From Azospirillum oryzae (GTDB taxonomy: Bacteria; Pseudomonadota; Alphaproteobacteria; Azospirillales; Azospirillaceae), in assembly GCF_900177515.1 (NCBI RefSeq), contig NZ_FXAK01000001.1, forward strand, positions 124,001 to 188,000: 64,000 nt of DNA, in the 5' to 3' direction. Below the pieces are notes generated by a model, which saw only the letters and a program-made list of their open reading frames with translations, searched no databases and was not told where the DNA came from. The position numbers and the translations under genes were made by a program. Below are positions 8,460 through 16,514 of the stretch, one piece after another (within the stretch, counting starts at the first letter, position 1; every line of letters starts with the position of its first letter).

Positions 8460-11078
8460 TCAGCGGTTGACCGAGGGCCGGCCGGCACGGTCGGCGACCG
8501 GGGAACGGCCGTCTCCCTCGGCGTCCGCCAGATGCCGGCAGAGCGCCGCCGCCAGCGTGCGCGGGGTGACCGGCTTGTGCAGCAGGTGGAAGCCGTATCT
8601 GAGGGCATCGTTCTGCGGCTCGGTGCCGATCTCGCCGGTGACGATCAGGCCGGGAATGTCTGGATCGTGCATCGCGCGGATGCGCAGGATGGCCTCGGTG
8701 CCGATGCGCTTGTCCCGCAGCCGGTAGTCGACGATCAGGATGTCCGGCCGCCGGCCGTCCCGTTCCAGCCCCTCCACCGCATGGTCGGTCGAACCGGCGG
8801 CGATCACGTCGAATTTCCAGGAGCGAAGGATGCTCTCCATGCCCGCCAGGACGATGGGGTCGTCATCCACCACCACCGCCAGCCGCGCCTCCCCCCGCTC
8901 CGGCGGCGTGGGTTCTTCCGCCGTCGGTTCGGGCTCCGGAATGCGGTCGTCGGTGGCGAGCGGGACGGCGATGCTGAACAGCGCCCCCTGCCCGGCCTGC
9001 GAATGCACGGTGACGGGGTGATCCAGCAGGTTCGACAGGCGGCGGACGATCGCCAGCCCCAGTCCCAGCCCCTGGTTGCGGTCCCGTTCGGGATTGTCGA
9101 TCTGATACAGCTCTTCGAAGACGCGGTCGATCTGGTCGGCCGGGATGCCGCATCCGCTGTCGCGGACCCCGATCAGCAGATGGTCTCCCTGCAGGGTGCA
9201 TTCGACCGTGACGCCGCCGCGGTCGGTGTAGCGGATGGCGTTCTCCACCAGATTGCGCAGCATGCGGCCGAGCAGCACACGGTCGCTGCGGATCGCGGTG
9301 CGGCAGGGCTTCACCTGCCAGTCCAGCCCCTTTTCCCGGGCGAGCGGCGCAAAGGCGTCGTCCATGCTCCTCAGCAGATCGGACGCGCGGAACTCCTCCA
9401 ACTGCGGCGCCACGATGCCGGCGTCCAGGCGGGAGATGTCGAGCAGGCCGTCCAGCAGCCCCTTGAGGATTTCCAGACCATCCTGCAGACGTCCCAGCGC
9501 GTCGAGGCCGGGGCCGTCGCCCAGGTGCGGGCGCAGCACCTCGGCGAACAGCAGGATCGACTGCATCGGCTGGCGCAGGTCGTGGCTGGCGGCGGCGAGA
9601 AAGCGGCTCTTGCTGCGGCCGGCCTCCTCCGCGGCGTCGCGGGCGTGGTGGATGTCGTGGATGTCGACCGCGCCGCCGTACCAGGCGACGATCCGTCCGC
9701 CCTGATGGATCGGATGGGTGCGGCTGAGATGCCACCGGTAGGCTCCGTCGGCCCGGCGCAGGCGCAGTTCATATTCGTGCGGCGCGCCGGCGGCGATGGC
9801 GCGGGCGCGGATCGCCTGGACATTCCCGACGTCGTCGGGATGGAGGTCTTCCATCCGGTTGCCCTCGGTCGTCAAGCGGCCGGTGTAGGCGCGGAAGGCG
9901 GCGTTGACGAGTTCCAGGGTGCCGTCCGGATGGTTCACCCACATCATGTGCGGCGCGTTCTCGACAAGGGCGCGGAGCCGTTCCTCGCTGGCCCGCAGCG
10001 CGGCGGAAGCCTCCTCCTTGGCGCGCATCTGCCGGTCGAGGTCTTCGACAAGCGCATCGAACGACAGGCCGAGCCGGCTCATTTCCGGGCCGTCGATCGC
10101 GCCGACGCGGACGGAATGGTCGGCGGCACGCCAGCGCTCGGTCGCGGCAAGCAAAGCCGCCACCGGCCGATAGATATGGCGCCTGGCGATCACGTAGGCC
10201 GCCAGCAGGCCGAGCAGCAGGGTGGCTGCGATCAGGATCAGCGACCGCCGCAGCGCATCGTCGATGCTGCCCATCGCCGCATCGTGGTCGATGCCGATGG
10301 CCACGAAGATATGCCGGACCCCGGCCGACAGCGGCACATAGGCGAACACCCGCTCGGCGCCGTCGATCCCCATCAATCGGGCGGTGCCGACGGCGTCGGC
10401 GTCCAGCAGCGGGCGGAACCGTTGCGGAAGGACGGTGCCGACGATTCCTGGACTTGCCGGCGCATGGGCCAGCACGACGCCGTTGCCGTCGGCCACCAGC
10501 AGCGACGCGTTGTCGGGAAGCGGGTGTTCGGACAGATAGCGTTCGAGCCAGCCGAGATCGATCAGCGCCGTGACCACGCCGATCGGCGGACCGTCGGCAC
10601 GGTCGCGGCGGATCGGCAGGCCGAACGGCATGGCGGGCTTGCCGTTGTGCCGTAGCAGGATGAACTCGCCGACGGTGAAACCGCCGCCATCCAGGGCGGC
10701 GCGCACATGCATCCGGTCGGCGATGGGCCGCCCGATCAGGGCCGGGTTGGTGGCGCAGAGGATGACGCCGTCCGCTCCGGTAAGGGTGATCGTCAGGTAG
10801 TCCGGAATGCGCGCGCCGGTGCGCGACAGCAGCGTCTGGCAGGCCGGCGCATCGAGATCCTGCGCGGCCGGTGTTTCGGCCAGCAGTTCCAGCATCTGGC
10901 GCACGCCTTCGACGAGGCGCTGCTGCTCGCCGCCGAGCAGGCCGAGAAGCTGCCGGGCATGGTCGTGGATTTCCTCGGAGCGCTGGCGGCGCAGGTCGAT
11001 CTGGTTCCAGACCTCCAGCGCGCAGATCGGAGCCAGGGCCAGGGACACGAGCAGCAGCAGGCGGGTCAGGAAGCTCAT
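8460..11078 (-). CDS. membrane hybrid histidine kinase with Cache-like sensor, PAS and receiver
   Basis: This protein has 872 residues. Transmembrane helix 1 (about 5-22) and helix 2 (about 279-298) flank a periplasmic region of about 255 residues with the double-Cache pattern (LTGADGVILCATN, DRMHVRAALDGG, VVTALIDLGWLERYL). A HAMP-like linker (300-355) and a PAS domain (about 365-475, MMWVNHPDGTLELVNAAF) follow. The dimerisation domain has His499 in AAASHDLRQPMQS. A CA domain and a C-terminal receiver with Asp784 (LIVDYRLRD) complete the protein. The ASHDLRQP variant is typical of kinases that feed FixJ-like regulators. I start at MSFLTRLLLL, since the longer frame adds a hydrophilic, unfamiliar leader. 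It probably senses a small extracytoplasmic ligand. KaiC lies 94 bases downstream. Confidence 0.88.
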   Translation of the reverse strand: MSFLTRLLLLVSLALAPICALEVWNQIDLRRQRSEEIHDHARQLLGLLGGEQQRLVEGVRQMLELLAETPAAQDLDAPACQTLLSRTGARIPDYLTITLTGADGVILCATNPALIGRPIADRMHVRAALDGGGFTVGEFILLRHNGKPAMPFGLPIRRDRADGPPIGVVTALIDLGWLERYLSEHPLPDNASLLVADGNGVVLAHAPASPGIVGTVLPQRFRPLLDADAVGTARLMGIDGAERVFAYVPLSAGVRHIFVAIGIDHDAAMGSIDDALRRSLILIAATLLLGLLAAYVIARRHIYRPVAALLAATERWRAADHSVRVGAIDGPEMSRLGLSFDALVEDLDRQMRAKEEASAALRASEERLRALVENAPHMMWVNHPDGTLELVNAAFRAYTGRLTTEGNRMEDLHPDDVGNVQAIRARAIAAGAPHEYELRLRRADGAYRWHLSRTHPIHQGGRIVAWYGGAVDIHDIHHARDAAEEAGRSKSRFLAAASHDLRQPMQSILLFAEVLRPHLGDGPGLDALGRLQDGLEILKGLLDGLLDISRLDAGIVAPQLEEFRASDLLRSMDDAFAPLAREKGLDWQVKPCRTAIRSDRVLLGRMLRNLVENAIRYTDRGGVTVECTLQGDHLLIGVRDSGCGIPADQIDRVFEELYQIDNPERDRNQGLGLGLAIVRRLSNLLDHPVTVHSQAGQGALFSIAVPLATDDRIPEPEPTAEEPTPPERGEARLAVVVDDDPIVLAGMESILRSWKFDVIAAGSTDHAVEGLERDGRRPDILIVDYRLRDKRIGTEAILRIRAMHDPDIPGLIVTGEIGTEPQNDALRYGFHLLHKPVTPRTLAAALCRHLADAEGDGRSPVADRAGRPSVNR

Positions 11079-11295
11079 GGCGCCCTGATTCCGGCCCTGT
11101 TGCCGTGGACTGCGACCGTCATTGCTCCGCCTCCCGTCCGGTCCCTCTCCCCCTTTAACCGTCAGGGGTTGCCGAACGCTGCCTTGCGATCGCCAATCGT
11201 GGCTGGACAGGTTCGGCGGGCAATCGACGGAGCACAACAGATCAGAAGGGGGAGCTGCCGGGCATCCCCGGCGGACGCGCAGGCCGCCCCTGCAG

Positions 11296-11682
11296 TCACC
11301 GCGCCGCGATGGCGCTGTTCAGCGAGGCGATCAGGATATGGGCGTCCACCGGCTTGCCCAGCACGTCGCGGGCGCCGCCGCCGATCGCCCGCGCCCGCGT
11401 GGTCTCGTCGGCATAGGAGGTCATGAACAGGATCGGCGGATGTCCACCGCCGTCGGCGTTCAGCCGCTCCTGCATCTCCAGCCCGGACAGGCCGGGCATG
11501 CGCACGTCCAGGATGATGCAGGCGATGCCGCCGCGGTCGGTGCCGGCCGGGAAATGCGTCAGGAAATCCTCGGCGGAGACGAAGGACCGGCAGCGGAAGC
11601 CGACGGACCGCAGCAGGTCGTCCAGCGCCTCGCGGATCGCCTCGTCGTCATCGACCACCGCTATCAGGGGTGCGTTGGACAC
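11296..11682 (-). CDS. stand-alone receiver-domain protein
   Basis: This is a single CheY-like domain of 128 residues with no output domain. The acidic pair lies in VVDDDEAIREAL, the phospho-acceptor Asp in IILDVRMPGLSG, the conserved Thr/Ser in FMTSYAD and the Lys in VLGKPVD. The sequence is closest to FixJ-type receivers, and it follows a FixJ-type regulator gene on the same strand. I prefer a GTG start directly before SNAPLIAVVDDDE; an ATG 51 bases upstream would add a basic leader that receivers lack. It may act as a phosphate sink or connector for the neighbouring kinases. Three short direct repeats lie in its upstream region. Confidence 0.78.
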   Translation of the reverse strand: MSNAPLIAVVDDDEAIREALDDLLRSVGFRCRSFVSAEDFLTHFPAGTDRGGIACIILDVRMPGLSGLEMQERLNADGGGHPPILFMTSYADETTRARAIGGGARDVLGKPVDAHILIASLNSAIAAR

Positions 11683-11771
11683 TTCGTGATGCCTCGACCG
11701 GATGGAGGCGCCGTTCCCTGGCGCCACGCGCATCCTAGCCGGACGGGACCGCGGGGAGATACCACACCTAG

Positions 11772-11808
11772 GTCTACTCCTTTGCGGTCTACTCGTCGGA
11801 GTCTACTC
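11772..11808. repeat. three direct repeats of GTCTACTC (GAGTAGAC on the minus strand)
   Basis: Identical octamers start at 11772, 11787 and 11801, giving spacings of 15 and 14 bases. They lie between the FixJ-type regulator and the stand-alone receiver, about 90-125 bases upstream of the receiver start. The last copy overlaps the regulator stop codon. Regularly spaced short repeats suggest a multi-site operator, possibly for the LuxR-type HTH regulator next to it. Confidence 0.5.
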
Positions 11809-12444
11809 CTCCGGATCCAGCACTTCCGCCTTGCGGACGAGGTCGGCGACCGAGCGCACCTGCATCTTCCGCATCACCTTGCCGCGGTGCAGCTTCACCG
11901 TCACCTCGCTGATGCCGAGATCGCCGGCGATTTGCTTGTTCAGACGGCCCTTGACCACCTCGGCCATCACCTCGCGTTCCCGCGGGGTCAGGGTCGCGGC
12001 CAGCGATTCCACCGTCATCGCGGCAGCCCGGTCGCGCCGCCGCGAACGGTCGCGGGCAATGGCGGCCTCCACGGCGTCCAGCATGTCCTGGTCGCGGAAG
12101 GGCTTGATGAGGAAATCCATCGCTCCCGCCTTCATCGCCCGCACCGACATCGGTACGTCGGCGAACCCGGTCATGAAGACGATGGGCAGCGCGATGCCCA
12201 GGCTGTCCAGCCTGGTCTGGAACTCCAGCCCGCCCAGGCCGGGAAGCCGCACGTCCAGGATCAGGCAGCCCGGCCGGTCGGGAACCGCCGCCGCCAGCAG
12301 CTCGGCCGTGCTGCCGAAGGCAAGGCTTTCGATGCCGACCGACCTCAGCAGATCGACCACCGCCTCACGCATGCCGGCATCGTCATCCACGACGAGAACC
12401 AGCGGATCATCGGTAACGGGCGGTGGTGCGGGCGATTGCGGCAT
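11803..12444 (-). CDS. FixJ-family response regulator (receiver plus LuxR-type HTH)
   Basis: This 213-residue protein has a receiver at about 14-125 (VLVVDDDAGMREAV, phospho-Asp in CLILDVRLPGLGG, FMTGFAD, LIKPF) and a C-terminal four-helix DNA-binding domain (LTPREREVMAEVVKGRLNKQ, ISEVTVKLHRGKVMRKM). It starts five bases after the stop of the membrane kinase gene at 12450-14111, so that PAS-type kinase is its probable partner. The output should be sigma-70-type transcription activation, as for FixJ, NodW and StyR. The target genes are unknown. The triple repeat that starts at its 3' end is a candidate binding region. Confidence 0.9.
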   Translation of the reverse strand: MPQSPAPPPVTDDPLVLVVDDDAGMREAVVDLLRSVGIESLAFGSTAELLAAAVPDRPGCLILDVRLPGLGGLEFQTRLDSLGIALPIVFMTGFADVPMSVRAMKAGAMDFLIKPFRDQDMLDAVEAAIARDRSRRRDRAAAMTVESLAATLTPREREVMAEVVKGRLNKQIAGDLGISEVTVKLHRGKVMRKMQVRSVADLVRKAEVLDPEE

Positions 12445-12449
12445 GGCGG

Positions 12450-14111
12450 TCAGTCCTCTCGTGCCGGAACGGCCGGCGACGGCCCGGCGGCGGCCGGGGC
12501 AGGGGCAGGGGCAGGGGTCGGAGGCTCGGGCAAAGCCGCGGGTATGGTGAACTCGAACACCGCCCCACCCTCCGCGTGGTTGTGCGCGGTCAGCGTGCCG
12601 CCGCAGGATTCCACGGTGGACCGGCAGATCGACAGCCCCATGCCCATGCCGTCCGGCCGGGTGGTGAAGAAGGGGTCGAACAGGCGGGCGCGGCTGGCCT
12701 CGTCGATGCCCCGGCCGCGGTCGCGGACCGCCACCCTCACCTCGGCGCCGTCTCCGGCCCGCTCGACGGTGACGGTCAGCTCGCGGCGCGGGGTTCCCGC
12801 CTCCGCCATGGCGTGCAGGCCGTTGGTGACGAGGTTGATCAGCACCTGCTGCAAGGCGACCCGGCTGCCCCGCACCGGCGGCACGTCGGGCGCGAAGCCG
12901 GTGACCAGCACCGCCGCGGCGGCCGACAGCTCGCGCTCCAGCAGCAGCGCCACCTCCTCCACCAGCTGGCGCAGGTCGATGGTCTCGTCGCAGCGGGTGT
13001 CCCTGACCAGCATGCCGCGGGTGCGCTGCACGATGTCGGCGGCGCGTTTGCCGTCGCGGACGATGCGGTCCGCCGCCTTGGCGGCGGTCTCGATGTCCGG
13101 CGGGTCGCGGCGCAGCCAGCGCAGGCAGGCCTGCGCGTTCAGCACGATGGCGCCCAGCGGCTGGTTCAGTTCATGGGCGATGGAGGCGGACAGGGCGCCC
13201 AGCGTGGCGGCGCGCGCGGCACGGGCGAGTTCGGCCTGGGCCGCCAGCAGCGCCTCCTGCGTGCGTTCGCGCTGGGTGATATCGACGACGCCGACCACGA
13301 CCCGGTCGAAGCCGACGCCGTCGTCGGGAAAGCTGATGCCCAGCAGCACCGTCAGGGTGCGTCCGTCGGCGGCGATCAGCTGCGCCCTCCCCTCGAACCG
13401 GTCGCGCCCGTCCCAAAGCGCCAGGAGTATCTGCGGCAAGGCCGGATCCTCGGCGGGAAGGAAGCGTTCGAGCGGCCCCAGCACCTCCGCCCGGCCGGCG
13501 GCGCCCAGCAGTTCCAGGGTCGCGTCATTGACGTTGGTGGTGACGACCGCTGCCCCCATCTCCCGCGCCCAGCCGGGATTGGCCTGCGCATGGGCGGCGA
13601 TGTCCGTCACCCCGTCCGCCCGCAGCGCGTCGAGCGCCGCCGTCACGGCGGTGAAGTCCTGCTCCCACAGCGAAATGCGCGCCTGCTCGAACATGCCGCG
13701 GTAGCGCCGTTCGCTGCGCGCGAGCGCCGTGTTGGCCCGGACAAGCAATGCCCGCGAGTCATGGTCCCGCACCAGCAGCGCACCGGTGATCAGGATGGCC
13801 GCCAGCGATACGCCGCAGCGCAGCACCGTCGACAGGTCCATGTCGTGCCAGTGCGACAGGAAGAAGGACAGTACCGCCAGCAGCGCGCAGCCCGCCGCCA
13901 CCCGCAGGATGCCGCGCCGGGACAGCGCGGTGGCCGCCAGGAGAAGCACCAGCACATACAAGACCGCGATGGCGCTTTCGATGTCGGTGAAGGTGTCGAT
14001 GACGAACACGGTCAGCGCAAGCGGAATCGCCAGCAGGCCGAGCCGGCGCTCGGCCGCCCGGCCCGCCGCCTGCGAACTGCCCCACTCCGCGCCCGTCCAA
14101 TCTGCGCCCAT
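12450..14111 (-). CDS. membrane sensor histidine kinase, FixL/StyS-like architecture
   Basis: This 553-residue kinase has four hydrophobic segments between about residues 23 and 113, forming a membrane-embedded sensor without a large periplasmic loop. A PAS-like region (about 135-285) ends with VVGVVDITQRERTQEA. The dimerisation domain has His313 in SASIAHELNQPLGAI, and the CA domain shows NLVTNGLHAM, DRGRGI and GMGMGLSICRS. The tail is rich in Ala and Pro. The HELNQPL pattern is typical of kinases paired with FixJ-family regulators, and such a regulator follows after five bases. The start MGADWTGAEW is chosen because the longer frame would cover the divergent oxidoreductase promoter. The signal is unknown. 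Confidence 0.87.
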   Translation of the reverse strand: MGADWTGAEWGSSQAAGRAAERRLGLLAIPLALTVFVIDTFTDIESAIAVLYVLVLLLAATALSRRGILRVAAGCALLAVLSFFLSHWHDMDLSTVLRCGVSLAAILITGALLVRDHDSRALLVRANTALARSERRYRGMFEQARISLWEQDFTAVTAALDALRADGVTDIAAHAQANPGWAREMGAAVVTTNVNDATLELLGAAGRAEVLGPLERFLPAEDPALPQILLALWDGRDRFEGRAQLIAADGRTLTVLLGISFPDDGVGFDRVVVGVVDITQRERTQEALLAAQAELARAARAATLGALSASIAHELNQPLGAIVLNAQACLRWLRRDPPDIETAAKAADRIVRDGKRAADIVQRTRGMLVRDTRCDETIDLRQLVEEVALLLERELSAAAAVLVTGFAPDVPPVRGSRVALQQVLINLVTNGLHAMAEAGTPRRELTVTVERAGDGAEVRVAVRDRGRGIDEASRARLFDPFFTTRPDGMGMGLSICRSTVESCGGTLTAHNHAEGGAVFEFTIPAALPEPPTPAPAPAPAAAGPSPAVPARED

Positions 14112-14304
14112 GCGCCCGTCTCCAACCTCGCGGTGTGCCGTTCCGATTGCCGCAGCTTGCCTGCCGGTCCCGCCCACTTCTTGAACGATCTGGACGTGAC
14201 GGCGCCAGTCATACCTTGGGTTGGTTGAGAAGATCGCCGCACCGGCGCTACCATCCTGCCCCACGCCTTTCCCCAGCGAATGCCTCAGGCCGCAGGAGCC
14301 CGCC

Positions 14305-15675
14305 ATGGTCGACGCCATCATCATCGGAGCCGGCCAGGCCGGACCGCCGCTCGCCGAACGCCTCACCGCCGCCGGCATGAGCGTGGCGGTGGTCGAGCGC
14401 AAGCTGTTCGGCGGCACCTGCGTCAACACCGGCTGTACCCCGACCAAGACGCTGATCGCCAGCGCCCGCGTCGCCCGGATGGCCCAGCGCGCCGCCGAGT
14501 ACGGCGTGATGCTGGACGGCCCGGTGCGCATCGACATGGCGCGGGTCAAGGCGCGCAAGGACGAAGTCTCCGGCCGCTCGCGCCGGAATGTCGAGCGCTG
14601 GCTGCGCGGCATGCCCAACTGCCGGGTGCTGCAAGGCCATGCCCGTTTCGAATCGGCCAACAGCGTGCGCGTCGGCGACGAGCTGCTGACGGCGGAGCGC
14701 ATCTTCCTCAATGTCGGCGCCCGCGCCGCGGTGCCGGACATGCCCGGCATCCATGACGTCAAGATCCTGACCAGCGGCACCATCCTCGACCTCGACCATG
14801 TGCCGCGGCATCTGGTGGTGGTCGGCGGCAGCTACATCGGCCTGGAATTCGCCCAGATGTACCGCCGGTTCGGCGCCGAGGTGACGGTGGTGGAAAAGGG
14901 GGAGCGGCTGATCGGCCGCGAGGATCCCGACGTTTCCGACGCCATCTGGGAGCTGCTGGAGAGGGAGGGGATCACCGTCCGCCTGTCGGCCGACTGCATC
15001 CGCTTCGCCCCCCATGCCGACGGCATCGAGGTCGGGGTGAACTGCGCGTCCGGCACCCCGTCGGTGGTGGGAAGCCATGTGCTGCTGGCGGTCGGGCGCA
15101 CGCCCAACACCGGCGACCTCGGGCTCGACCGCGCCGGGGTGGCGACGGATTCGCGCGGCTACGTCACGGTGGACGACAAGCTGCGCACCAACGTGCCGGG
15201 CATCTGGGCGATGGGCGACTGCAACGGGCGCGGCGCCTTCACCCACACCGCCTACAATGATTTCGAGATCGTCGCCGCCAACCTGCTGGACGACGACCCG
15301 CGCAGCGTCGACGACCGCATCCAGGCCTACGCGCTCTACACCGACCCGCCGCTCGCCCGCGTCGGCATGACCGACGAGGCGGTCCGCCGCTCCGGCCGGC
15401 GGGCGCTGGTCGGCCAGCGGGCGATGACCCGCGTCGGCCGCGCGGTCGAGAAAGGTGAGGCCGACGGCTTCATGCGGATCGTCGTCGATGCCGACAGCCG
15501 GGAAATCCTCGGCGCCGCCATCCTCGGCCCCGGCGGCGACGAGGCGATCCACGGCGTGCTCGACATGATGTACGCCAAGGCGCCCTACCCCACCCTCCAG
15601 CGCGCCGTCCACATCCACCCCACCGTCGCCGAACTGCTGCCGACCCTGCTGGGCGAACTGAAGCCGCTGGAGTGA
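14305..15675 (+). CDS. FAD-dependent pyridine nucleotide-disulfide oxidoreductase (mercuric reductase-like)
   Basis: This protein has 456 residues. An FAD-binding GAGQAG motif (8-13) is followed by the redox-active disulfide GGTCVNTGCTPTKT (Cys39 and Cys44). The NAD(P)-binding domain is VVVGGSYIGLEFAQ, and the GDCNGRGAFTHTAYNDFE segment binds the flavin. The dimerisation domain carries the catalytic HIHPTVAE histidine. It lacks the N-terminal heavy-metal domain and the C-terminal vicinal cysteines of true mercuric reductase. It is therefore one of the generic FAD-containing disulfide reductases of unknown substrate. An AGGAG ribosome site stands six bases before the chosen ATG. No partner gene is adjacent; the divergent upstream gene is a sensor kinase. 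Confidence 0.87.
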   Translation: MVDAIIIGAGQAGPPLAERLTAAGMSVAVVERKLFGGTCVNTGCTPTKTLIASARVARMAQRAAEYGVMLDGPVRIDMARVKARKDEVSGRSRRNVERWLRGMPNCRVLQGHARFESANSVRVGDELLTAERIFLNVGARAAVPDMPGIHDVKILTSGTILDLDHVPRHLVVVGGSYIGLEFAQMYRRFGAEVTVVEKGERLIGREDPDVSDAIWELLEREGITVRLSADCIRFAPHADGIEVGVNCASGTPSVVGSHVLLAVGRTPNTGDLGLDRAGVATDSRGYVTVDDKLRTNVPGIWAMGDCNGRGAFTHTAYNDFEIVAANLLDDDPRSVDDRIQAYALYTDPPLARVGMTDEAVRRSGRRALVGQRAMTRVGRAVEKGEADGFMRIVVDADSREILGAAILGPGGDEAIHGVLDMMYAKAPYPTLQRAVHIHPTVAELLPTLLGELKPLE

Positions 15676-15744
15676 CGGCGGACCTGCCCTGCGCCGCCGC
15701 GCGCGGCGCAGGGCAGGGCGGCGTTTGCGGCGCAACGGAAATTC

Positions 15745-15772
15745 TTGACCACGGAACCGACGGGTCTATGTT
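15745..15772 (+). promoter_or_regulatory. putative sigma-70 promoter of the TetR gene
   Basis: A TTGACC box at 15745-15750 and a TATGTT box at 15767-15772 are separated by 16 bases, directly upstream of the TetR coding region. The -10 box abuts the palindrome that follows. This is a pattern match only. Confidence 0.5.
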
Positions 15773-15792
15773 TTGGATCAGATGATCTAAAA
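15771..15792. promoter_or_regulatory. putative TetR operator, imperfect 22-bp palindrome
   Basis: The arms TTTTGGATCA and TGATCTAAAA are reverse complements except at one base pair, with a two-base centre. The site overlaps the end of the predicted -10 box and the expected transcription start, 22 bases before the regulator start codon. That is the ideal position for autorepression by the adjacent TetR protein. Confidence 0.6.
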
Positions 15793-15814
15793 TGTGGATC
15801 GGGAGGCGGATGCG

Positions 15815-16417
15815 ATGGCTCGGCCGCGGAAGTTCGATGAGACGGCGGTGCTGGACGCGGCGATGGACCGCTTCTGGACCCAGGGCTACGAAGCGACCTC
15901 GACCCGCGAGCTGGCGGAGAGCATGCGGATGACGCTCGCCAGCATGCACAATGCCTTCGGCGACAAGCGGGCGCTGTTCCGCCGCTCGCTGGAGCATTAC
16001 CTGGACGGCTCCCTGCGCGCCCGCATTGCCCGGCACGAGGCATCCCCCTCTCCGGCCGCCGCCGTCGCCGCCTTCCTGCGCGAGAGCATCGAACGCTCGC
16101 TCAGCGACGGCTGCGGGCGCGGTTGCCTGCTGGTCAATTCCGCGCTGGAGATCACCTCGGCCGATCCGGACTTGCGCGAATTCCTGAACGCGGAACTGTC
16201 GACCATCGAAGACTTCTTCCGCCGCTGCATCGTCAAGGGACGGCAGAGCGGCGAAATCCCCCCCGGCATCGATGCCGACGACGCGGCCCGCCTGCTCTTC
16301 GCCAGCATCCTGGGCATCCGCGTCCTGGCCCGCGTCCGTCCCGAACGCAACCTGCTGGAAGGCGCCGCCCGTGCCGCCCTGGCGAGCCTGGGCCTGCCGC
16401 CGATGCCGGATTCCTGA
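15815..16417 (+). CDS. TetR/AcrR family transcriptional regulator
   Basis: This 200-residue protein has an N-terminal TetR HTH (MARPRKFDETAVLDAAMDRF, GYEATSTRELAESM, ASMHNAFGDKRALFRR) and a helical ligand-binding domain. The GCGRGCLLVNSALE segment is typical of the NemR/AcuR-like branch that senses electrophiles or aldehydes. Cysteines in that segment could be redox sensors, but this is inference. The start is set after a GGGAGG ribosome site. It is followed at 97 bases by an MFS transporter, its likely target. A palindrome over its own promoter suggests autorepression. Confidence 0.85.
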   Translation: MARPRKFDETAVLDAAMDRFWTQGYEATSTRELAESMRMTLASMHNAFGDKRALFRRSLEHYLDGSLRARIARHEASPSPAAAVAAFLRESIERSLSDGCGRGCLLVNSALEITSADPDLREFLNAELSTIEDFFRRCIVKGRQSGEIPPGIDADDAARLLFASILGIRVLARVRPERNLLEGAARAALASLGLPPMPDS

Positions 16418-16514
16418 CCGCTTCACTCCCGTCCGCCACACGCCGTCATATTCCCAGCCATCCCGGCAACCGGGCGGGCCGCAGCCGCGGCGCCGTCAAA
16501 GGGGACGCACGACC

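Noticed and set aside
8532..10655. A 707-codon plus-strand frame opposite the Cache/PAS hybrid kinase
   Set aside because: It is antisense to a kinase with complete motifs, and its composition is artefactual.
14305..15675. Mercuric reductase merA and a mercury resistance locus
   Set aside because: The heavy-metal domain, the C-terminal vicinal cysteines and other mer genes are missing.
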